5,080 nt of DNA from an uncultured Desulfuromonadales bacterium. GTDB taxonomy: Bacteria > Desulfobacterota > Desulfuromonadia > Desulfuromonadales > Geopsychrobacteraceae. Position numbers and translations under genes: made by a program. This document shows positions 1 to 5,080 of this stretch, piece after piece (positions within the stretch are counted from its first letter, which is position 1; every line of letters begins with the position of its first letter). The DNA lies in NCBI GenBank assembly GCA_945788205.1, contig CALZLE010000308.1, positions 1 through 5,080 of the forward strand, written 5' to 3'. A model generated the notes under the pieces. The model saw nothing but the letters and a program-made list of their open reading frames with translations. It was not told the DNA's origin and did not search any database.

Positions 1-378
1 GATCTTGAAGCGTTACAGCTTGAGAAGTCAGGCAGGGCTGATATTGCGAAGTCTCAAAAAGTCGCTTCTGAGGAGCGTAGGAAGGCTAGATTTGTTAAGT
101 CGGCAGCTATAGCGCGACTTGCTGCTAGTGGTGGCGGTTCGGCTGATCCAACAGCTATAAAGATCACATCTGATATTGAAAAGGCTGGCGAGTATAATTC
201 GCTAATGGCCCTGTGGGAAGGTAAAGAGAGTCAATCTGCTAAGAATATTCAGGCAGCTATGACAAGGCGTGGCGGAGAGCTTTCGCTAGAAGCTGGGGCG
301 AGGGGAAAGAAGGCCGCTAAGAATGATATGTTGGCCACTATTTTCTCCGGTGGCGCTCGTGTATTTGGGATGGACTAA
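1..378 (+). CDS. T7 gp14-like internal virion / DNA-ejection protein, C-terminal part (5'-truncated)
   Basis: The reading frame is open from base 1 and ends at TAA 376-378, so the start lies upstream and only the last 125 residues are seen. The visible part begins with a charged helix (about residues 1-35, many Lys, Arg and Glu), followed by a small-residue segment ASGGGSADPT at 42-51. After it comes a helical stretch with I..AGEY..LMALWEG at about 59-74. This arrangement (Ala/Ser/Gly turn, then DPT, then a helix with GEY and AL.EG) is one I know from small internal virion proteins of podoviruses that correspond to T7 gp14, an ejected protein that helps form a pore in the outer membrane. The C-terminus is basic and Gly/Ala-rich. 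The assignment also rests on position: it directly precedes a gp15-like gene and overlaps it by one base. A different small virion or head-tail protein is possible. No cysteine is present. Confidence 0.62.
   Translation, partial: DLEALQLEKSGRADIAKSQKVASEERRKARFVKSAAIARLAASGGGSADPTAIKITSDIEKAGEYNSLMALWEGKESQSAKNIQAAMTRRGGELSLEAGARGKKAAKNDMLATIFSGGARVFGMD
367..370 (+). promoter_or_regulatory. Ribosome binding site for the gp15-like gene
   Basis: GGGA lies 7 bases before the ATG at 378-380, inside the end of the preceding gene. It supports ATG 378 as the start. The TAATG overlap of stop and start also suggests that ribosomes finishing the upstream gene re-initiate here. Confidence 0.55.
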
Positions 379-2045
379 TGGCCGTAATTCCTAATGTTGG
401 ATTAATACAAAAACGGCTTCCGCAGGGCAGCAGGCCGATAGCCTCTGTTGATTTAACCCAGGTAGCGCGCGCTGATCAAGAAGTGGCAAGATCCACGCGC
501 AATCTTGGCTCTGCTATTGCTGGGGCCGGAAGTGAGATTTATGCAGCCGGGAAGCGGGAAGAGACTCGTCGGGGTGAGTTTGAGCGGATACAGGCTGAAT
601 CTGAGTGGCTAAAGGCTATCTCAGAGGAGAGAAGGAAATCTGAAAAAGATCCTGAATTCGAAGGGATGGGGGATAGATTTCATGAATCTGTGATAACTCG
701 ACTGGAGGACGTTTCAGGCGGAATAAGCGACGAACACAGTAGAGCTATATTTGAAGCTAGATCAGCTGTTGATCTTGATAGGGCAAGGGAGGCTGTTGAT
801 GATCTATCATTCAAGCGTGAGTCTGACTTTCAGAATACAAAGCTAAACGAGGACATATCGGATCACATTGAATCTGCCCATATGTCGATAGACCCAGAGG
901 AGAGGGACCGTTACCTGCTTGCGGTCATGGATCGAATTGATACCCATGCGGACCAAGGTTATTTTGGCGAGAATGGAAAGCAGAAAGCGGCGAAGCTGAG
1001 AGAGAGCGTTACTTCAAAATTTGCTATTCAGAGTATCGAAATGGCGGAGCCTGAAGACCGGCTTAAATTACTGAAAGGAAAATTAAGGGAATTCATTACA
1101 AAGCCTCAAGCTGAGACGCTTAAAGATAACGCATTGAAGGAGCTTGAGAAAAACAAAGAAGATAAGAAGCTGTTGGAGGGCATGTCTTTAGCTAAAGGCT
1201 GGATTGAAGCAGGCGTTAGAATGGATGCGATGCCAGGTGAAGCAGACAAGATCAAAGACGCTGATACTCGCCGAATAGCGCGGGATGAATATTCTAAGCG
1301 TGTTGCCTATGCTGAGAAAGCGGGCCGAGACTTTCAGGAAAAGACTTATCAGGAATACGCCAGCAAGATTGATAATGGCGAGATTCGGTATGACAAGATC
1401 CCGGTTAAGGCGCTTGATGATCTAACCGCCGCTCATAGAGATGCCCTGAAGAAACGTGATTTTAACTTACGTGCTGATAAGGTGCCTGCTAAGTCTGATC
1501 GAGTTGTTTACGATACCCTTGTTGGGCTTCAGCAAGAGGGTGACTGGGGTAAGGCTCGAAACTACTTCGTTGAAAACGCGCATCTTTTGAGTGAGTCAGA
1601 TTATAAAAGTTTCTCAAAATCCACACAGGAAAGGAAGACTCCGGCAGAGTTGAAGCCGCTTTATACCAATCAACAGCGCTTAACGATCAAGATGAAAGAC
1701 GCTAAAATCTCGAAGAACAAGATTGACGAGGTTAAAAACCTGATGGGTGAATGGTATCAGGGGTATATGGAAATCCATAAAAAAGTTCCCACGCAAAAAG
1801 AGTTCGATATTCAGGCGGATACATTCTTAATGGATCAGCCGGAAGCGTGGCATGAGGGCTGGTTTTCAGATACGAAAGGATTTGAGGTTGACTTCGCGCT
1901 CGAAGAAGCAGTGCTAAAAACAGTAGACGAATCAACGCTCAACGGCCTTAATGATCGCTTTAAACAGACCGCCGGTAGAGACCCCAATCCTTCGGAGCTG
2001 CTTGATTATTACAAGTGGGCAAAAGGCCAAGGGCTGGCAAAATGA
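378..2045 (+). CDS. T7 gp15-like internal virion / DNA-ejection protein
   Basis: This 555-residue protein is very rich in charged residues and appears almost wholly helical. I see no signal peptide, membrane segment or catalytic motif. The N-terminus carries RLPQGSRPIASVDLTQVARA (13-32), an Ala/Gly helix at 43-58, then a charged helix ending in ESEWLK (74-79). I recognise this order from podovirus internal virion proteins in the position of T7 gp15. The rest is a run of amphipathic helices. It is shorter than T7 gp15 (about 747 residues) but a similar type of protein. Family knowledge: gp15-type proteins sit in the capsid core and are ejected to build the periplasmic part of the DNA conduit. 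The start at ATG 378 is supported by GGGA upstream and the TAATG overlap. The end overlaps the next gene as ATGA (2042-2045). No cysteine occurs in all 555 residues. The structural role is fairly secure; the exact function is inferred. Confidence 0.75.
   Translation: MAVIPNVGLIQKRLPQGSRPIASVDLTQVARADQEVARSTRNLGSAIAGAGSEIYAAGKREETRRGEFERIQAESEWLKAISEERRKSEKDPEFEGMGDRFHESVITRLEDVSGGISDEHSRAIFEARSAVDLDRAREAVDDLSFKRESDFQNTKLNEDISDHIESAHMSIDPEERDRYLLAVMDRIDTHADQGYFGENGKQKAAKLRESVTSKFAIQSIEMAEPEDRLKLLKGKLREFITKPQAETLKDNALKELEKNKEDKKLLEGMSLAKGWIEAGVRMDAMPGEADKIKDADTRRIARDEYSKRVAYAEKAGRDFQEKTYQEYASKIDNGEIRYDKIPVKALDDLTAAHRDALKKRDFNLRADKVPAKSDRVVYDTLVGLQQEGDWGKARNYFVENAHLLSESDYKSFSKSTQERKTPAELKPLYTNQQRLTIKMKDAKISKNKIDEVKNLMGEWYQGYMEIHKKVPTQKEFDIQADTFLMDQPEAWHEGWFSDTKGFEVDFALEEAVLKTVDESTLNGLNDRFKQTAGRDPNPSELLDYYKWAKGQGLAK
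2029..2033 (+). promoter_or_regulatory. Ribosome binding site deciding the start of the gp16-position gene
   Basis: AAGGG lies 8 bases before ATG 2042-2044, a normal spacing. It favours this ATG over the in-frame GTG at 2015, which has its nearest GGAG (1994-1997) about 17 bases away. The ATG shares bases with the upstream stop (ATGA 2042-2045), which fits coupled translation. Confidence 0.7.
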
Positions 2046-3952
2046 GCGATCCATTACTGGAATACTTTAGAGATCCTAACCATGCCATTTATAATGGCAC
2101 CCAACACGACCCTGACAGTTTCTCACGAGATAAAACGATAGCTGAAAAACATGGTGTTCCCCGTGAAACAGTCAGCAATAACCTGATCGAGTTTCAGCGA
2201 AAAGATAAGCTGAATTCGATTGATGCTGATGCGCTAAAAAAAACCAACCCAAAGCTAGCTGATTTCTTTCTCCAGCAAGATAACGTTGCTCAATCACATG
2301 ACGACATTGAGAGCTTATCTGCTTTGGAGCGTTCGATAGCCAGTTATCGCGCTCCTGACAGGGGAATTATAAACAACTCCATGAGGGCTTTATCAACTCG
2401 CGCTTTTGACCTTGGGGGGAATTTACTTCAGTTTATCGGCAATGTATCCAAGATGGGCGGCGAGGGGATGGCTGAATTAACGGGTATCAATCCAGGTCTC
2501 AAGTTCGGAGACGATGGGATCTCGTGGACGTGGGATGTTCCCAAAGATGATTTAGGTGAGTATGTCGCTGAAGCCGGTAAAAGTGTATCTGAGTTTGGTA
2601 AGGAAACTTTTGATTATGTCCCTGAGTTTACATGGGAGAACTTCAAGGGCGAGATGACGCCTGCAAACTTGTCTGGTTATATTTTTGAGCAGGGCATTCA
2701 AAGCCTTCCCGACATGGCGGCGGCTGTTTTAACATTACCGGCCTATGTCGCAAGTCGAACTGAGGAAATAGCAGAATCGAGAGTTCAGAATGACAAAAGG
2801 GCGGAGGTCGAGGCTAAAGACCTTGCTACTGCGCTCCCTGTCGCCGTCACGGTGTCTTTCCTCGAAAGGATAGGTGCTATGTCGGTTTTCAAGGTTGGCG
2901 ACGTTACCGGACTTAAAACTGCCGCTAAAGAGATAGGGCGAGCCACGCTCCGAGAAGCCTCAACAGAGTTTGTTCAGGAGCAGATCGAATATGCTGGCGA
3001 GACCGTAGGCACAAAGACTGGTTTTAACCTTGCCACAATGTTAGATCGTGGTGTTGCTGGGGCTGTGGCTGGTGGTGGTATGGGCGGCGCTATTCGAGCG
3101 GGAACGGCGACATACGAGGGGGTTAAGTTTGGCCGAGAAGCCAAGCGCAATATTGAGTCTACTCAGGAACAGCAAACGCTTGACGTTATCACAGAAAAGG
3201 CTCAAGCCTCAAAGCTCAACGGTAGAAACAGGCAGCTATTCCAGGAGTTCGTCAAAACGCTTGGCGATCAAGATGTTTATATCGATCCTGACGTATTAGC
3301 TGAATATTACGACGGTGATAATCAGGAGATTATTGAGCAAGTAGAATCGGCTGCAAACTTAGGCGTCGATGTCATTATTCCCCTTGAAGTGTATGCGTCA
3401 GAAATCGCCACCTTATCGAATGCTGAAGAAGTCAGGAATCATACCCGAATGAGTGAAGATTCCTTGACCAAGGCGCAGATGGAAGGGGTTGATCCTAGCG
3501 GGATGATGAAGGAACTTATCGAAAGCGTTAGAGATAATGAAGACGTTTTAAGCGATGCAGAGAAAATCTTTGAGGATGTTCAGGCGCAATTGATATCAAC
3601 AGGAAGGCTTGCCCCTAAAAACGCCAAGCAAGCCGCTTCGATTATCCCCGCTTATGTTACGACAAAGGTGAAGGCGCTTAAAAGTCGAGGGGTTGAGGTA
3701 ACGGCAGAAGAAATCTATCGTGACATGGGGTTAACCATTGAGCAAAAAGAAATCACAGATGAAGGGCTATTGCAGGAAGCGCCTCAAGAAATCCAGAGAA
3801 AAGAAAAACTTAGGTCGATTGAAGTAACCACTAAAGATATAATTGAGGAAACGGGCGAAGCTGTTGAGATTACCGAGATTGCTGATGATGCAATTAACCG
3901 TATTGATTCCAGGCTTCGGGGGCTTGAATCTATGCTGGATTGCTTAAAATGA
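2042..3952 (+). CDS. Gp16-position DNA-ejection protein, N-terminal half of a probable phage polyvalent protein
   Basis: The product has 636 residues from ATG 2042; a longer frame from GTG 2015 would add nine but has a poor ribosome site. Residues 33-92 hold a helical motif with HGVP..TVSNNL (37-48) and SHDDIESL (85-92), which recurs at the N-termini of large phage ejection and polyvalent proteins. The middle has hydrophobic stretches at about 212-238 and 260-279, a charged helix with REASTEFVQEQ (304-314), and a Gly/Ala segment GVAGAVAGGGMGGA (337-350). A mixed region follows with DVYIDPDVLAEYY (411-423) and VIIPLEVYA (444-452), a module I associate with polyvalent proteins. The hydrophobic and Gly-rich parts could insert in the host membrane after ejection, as for T7 gp16; this is inference. 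No lytic transglycosylase motif is visible. Its only cysteine is C634, next to the stop. The stop at 3950-3952 lies 13 bases before the next gene, and the two may be one interrupted gene. Confidence 0.72.
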   Translation: MSDPLLEYFRDPNHAIYNGTQHDPDSFSRDKTIAEKHGVPRETVSNNLIEFQRKDKLNSIDADALKKTNPKLADFFLQQDNVAQSHDDIESLSALERSIASYRAPDRGIINNSMRALSTRAFDLGGNLLQFIGNVSKMGGEGMAELTGINPGLKFGDDGISWTWDVPKDDLGEYVAEAGKSVSEFGKETFDYVPEFTWENFKGEMTPANLSGYIFEQGIQSLPDMAAAVLTLPAYVASRTEEIAESRVQNDKRAEVEAKDLATALPVAVTVSFLERIGAMSVFKVGDVTGLKTAAKEIGRATLREASTEFVQEQIEYAGETVGTKTGFNLATMLDRGVAGAVAGGGMGGAIRAGTATYEGVKFGREAKRNIESTQEQQTLDVITEKAQASKLNGRNRQLFQEFVKTLGDQDVYIDPDVLAEYYDGDNQEIIEQVESAANLGVDVIIPLEVYASEIATLSNAEEVRNHTRMSEDSLTKAQMEGVDPSGMMKELIESVRDNEDVLSDAEKIFEDVQAQLISTGRLAPKNAKQAASIIPAYVTTKVKALKSRGVEVTAEEIYRDMGLTIEQKEITDEGLLQEAPQEIQRKEKLRSIEVTTKDIIEETGEAVEITEIADDAINRIDSRLRGLESMLDCLK

Positions 3953-3978
3953 CAATGGCGGGGAAATGGGCACATTAA
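3946..3978 (+). other. Frame-break junction with two homopolymer runs
   Basis: An A run (3946-3949) and a G run (3960-3963) fall between the two halves of the probable polyvalent protein. The upstream frame stops at TGA 3950-3952, followed by C, a context known for weak termination. An ATG at 3949, overlapping that stop as ATGA just as at 2042, reads only nine codons (MTMAGKWAH) before TAA 3976-3978. Losing one A would join genes 3 and 4 without a stop. Gaining one G would give gene 4 a start at 3949. A +1 slip at AAA-TGA-C would also fuse them. The sequence alone cannot tell a true split gene, programmed slippage, a mutation or a base-calling error apart. Confidence 0.5.
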
Positions 3979-5080
3979 ATAAATGCTCCGGGGTAAGCAG
4001 TCTCTCCAACGAAGATAAGGCGCGTATTCGTGAGCTGACGGCCGAGAATGTCCGATTAGGTGATGACCTTCAAGAAGCGGCTGTTAACGCTGTTCGTCAA
4101 TTGCTTGATAGCGCCAGTGAAGAGCGCTCATCTGTTGTTGCGCAGGTCGAGGAGCAAGGCGGAAGTGTTGAGGCTATTGCGCCGGTATTGTTACAAGGAC
4201 AAGCTGATCAAGTTGTTACCGACTCGCCAGCGTTTAAAGCATGGTTCGGTGATTCAAAGGTAGTTGATGATAACGGCGATCCGCTAGTTGTTTATCATGG
4301 GACAGGCAGTATTTCCAATGTTGAAGAATTCAACCCGACATTAACCGGCAAAGGTAACGACCAGTATGGAAGTGGCTTTTATTTTACCACAGAACCAGCA
4401 ACAGCAAGCGGATATTCTACTGACAGGATCAATAGCGATATAGAAAAACTTGGCGGAGAAGATTCTCCGGGCGTACTTCCTGTGTATTTATCAATTAAAA
4501 ACCCTATCAAGGTTACAGGCGAAACACCTAACATAAATAGAGCTGATTTAGATTTGAGCGCTGAACAAGTTAGGCAGATGCTTAATCACTCTGAAGCTGT
4601 TAAACGCGACATTGAAGATGAAAGCATGAATCCCTTGGGTGACCATTTTGAATCATTTTGGGAAGATGGCGCAGAAGATTGGATGCTTGATGAAATCGCT
4701 GAAAGATATAAGGGTGATAATGTTCAATCAATTGAAGTTGAGTTATTTGATAATGATTCAGGGGCTTTTAGAAAAGCGCTTAGTGAGGTTACTGGCTATG
4801 ATGGCGTAGAGGTTACCTTCACAGAGTCAGGCGAGAAACATATTATTGCGTGGTTTCCTGAGCAAATTAAATCACAATTCAACCGTGGCACCTTCGACCC
4901 CAACGACCCACGGATTTTGTATCAAGAATCACAGCCTGTTTTTTACTCGAAAATGCAGGGCGTTCTCGAAAGCAAACTACAGGGCAAGGGTACGCCTGAG
5001 CAGATGAAGAAGTCCATTGAATCGCTGGCGAAGAAAGGTGAGTTCAAACAGGAAGAGCTTGAATGGTCTGGCCTGAATGA
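3966..5080 (+). CDS. Phage polyvalent protein with ART-PolyVal ADP-ribosyltransferase domain (3'-truncated)
   Basis: The frame stays open to the window end: 371 complete codons from ATG 3966, the first start after in-frame TAA 3945-3947. Residues 10-90 form a charged helical linker. The enzyme domain spans about 96-319. SPAFKAWFGDSKVV leads to VYHGT with His111, GSGFYFT with Tyr139, a D/E-rich insertion (about 222-265), YDGVEV (278-283) and FPEQIKS with Glu299, closing with NRGTFDPNDP..LY. This H-Y-E layout and its framing motifs are those of the ART-PolyVal family, which transfers ADP-ribose from NAD+ to a target; the target here is unknown. From 326 (FYSKMQ to EELEWSGL, 363-370) a second polyvalent-protein domain begins and is cut off. 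Known families of this type are packaged and injected with phage DNA to counter or reprogram the host. The ATG has GGGG only two bases upstream, too close for a normal ribosome site, so the true N-terminus is uncertain. The domain call is strong; the start is weak. Confidence 0.8.
   Translation, partial: MGTLNKCSGVSSLSNEDKARIRELTAENVRLGDDLQEAAVNAVRQLLDSASEERSSVVAQVEEQGGSVEAIAPVLLQGQADQVVTDSPAFKAWFGDSKVVDDNGDPLVVYHGTGSISNVEEFNPTLTGKGNDQYGSGFYFTTEPATASGYSTDRINSDIEKLGGEDSPGVLPVYLSIKNPIKVTGETPNINRADLDLSAEQVRQMLNHSEAVKRDIEDESMNPLGDHFESFWEDGAEDWMLDEIAERYKGDNVQSIEVELFDNDSGAFRKALSEVTGYDGVEVTFTESGEKHIIAWFPEQIKSQFNRGTFDPNDPRILYQESQPVFYSKMQGVLESKLQGKGTPEQMKKSIESLAKKGEFKQEELEWSGLN

Noticed and set aside
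1732..1935. Minus-strand open frame of 67 codons
   Set aside because: It lies wholly inside the well-supported gp15-like gene and shows no recognisable motif or ribosome site; a shadow frame.
2015..2041. GTG start at 2015 extending gene 3 by nine residues
   Set aside because: ATG 2042 has AAGGG at 8-base spacing and overlaps the upstream stop as ATGA; the GTG has no ribosome site at proper distance.
2129..2185. Helix-turn-helix-like pattern in residues 30-48 of gene 3, suggesting a DNA-binding regulator
   Set aside because: The A..HGVP..TVSNNL pattern only resembles an HTH; it matches a motif repeatedly seen at the N-termini of phage ejection and polyvalent proteins, and the context is structural.
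3048..3299. Second plus-strand frame of 83 codons with a hydrophobic start
   Set aside because: Its hydrophobic beginning comes from the Gly/Ala-rich coding of gene 3 read in another frame.
3784..3975. Minus-strand open frame of 63 codons, Ser- and Ile-rich
   Set aside because: It is antisense to the charged C-terminus of gene 3, which explains its composition; no independent support.
4060..4263. Plus-strand frame of 67 codons, Leu/Arg-rich
   Set aside because: It overlaps the polyvalent protein frame, which carries clear conserved motifs; a shadow of that gene.
1..5080. Possible defence system, toxin-antitoxin pair or retron in the window
   Set aside because: No reverse transcriptase, nuclease pair, antitoxin-like small gene or structured RNA is visible. 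The only toxin-like domain is the ART, which sits within a phage virion operon.

Overview
The window looks like one stretch of the late structural region of a tailed bacteriophage or prophage, most likely a short-tailed (podovirus-type) phage of a proteobacterium. I base this on protein style and gene order. The host genus cannot be named from the sequence. All coding is on the + strand and essentially gap-free. I saw no tRNA, CRISPR array, insertion sequence, convincing promoter or terminator, and no gene-free stretch reaches 300 bases.

Layout: (1) 1-378 is the C-terminal 125 residues of a small T7 gp14-like internal virion (DNA-ejection) protein. (2) 378-2045 is a 555-residue charged, helical protein of the gp15-like internal virion class. 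(3) 2042-3952 is a 636-residue ejection protein in the gp16 position, with hydrophobic and glycine-rich segments in its middle. (4) 3966-5080 runs off the window and encodes at least 371 residues of a phage polyvalent protein. It begins with a helical linker, then an ADP-ribosyltransferase of the ART-PolyVal type, then the start of a further polyvalent-protein domain. The first two junctions overlap (TAATG at 376-380 and ATGA at 2042-2045), as expected for translational coupling in one operon.

The proteins probably work as a set: packaged inside the capsid, ejected before or with the genome, forming the conduit through the cell envelope and carrying an enzyme into the host. The two points most worth checking are the ADP-ribosyltransferase as an injected host-modifying effector, and the junction near 3944-3978. 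There, genes 3 and 4 lie in different frames, the ATG at 3966 has no well-spaced ribosome site, and two four-base homopolymer runs sit within 18 bases. A one-base change in either run would fuse the genes or give gene 4 an ATGA-coupled start. The proteins are almost free of cysteine, and the only two cysteines encoded by complete codons flank that junction.
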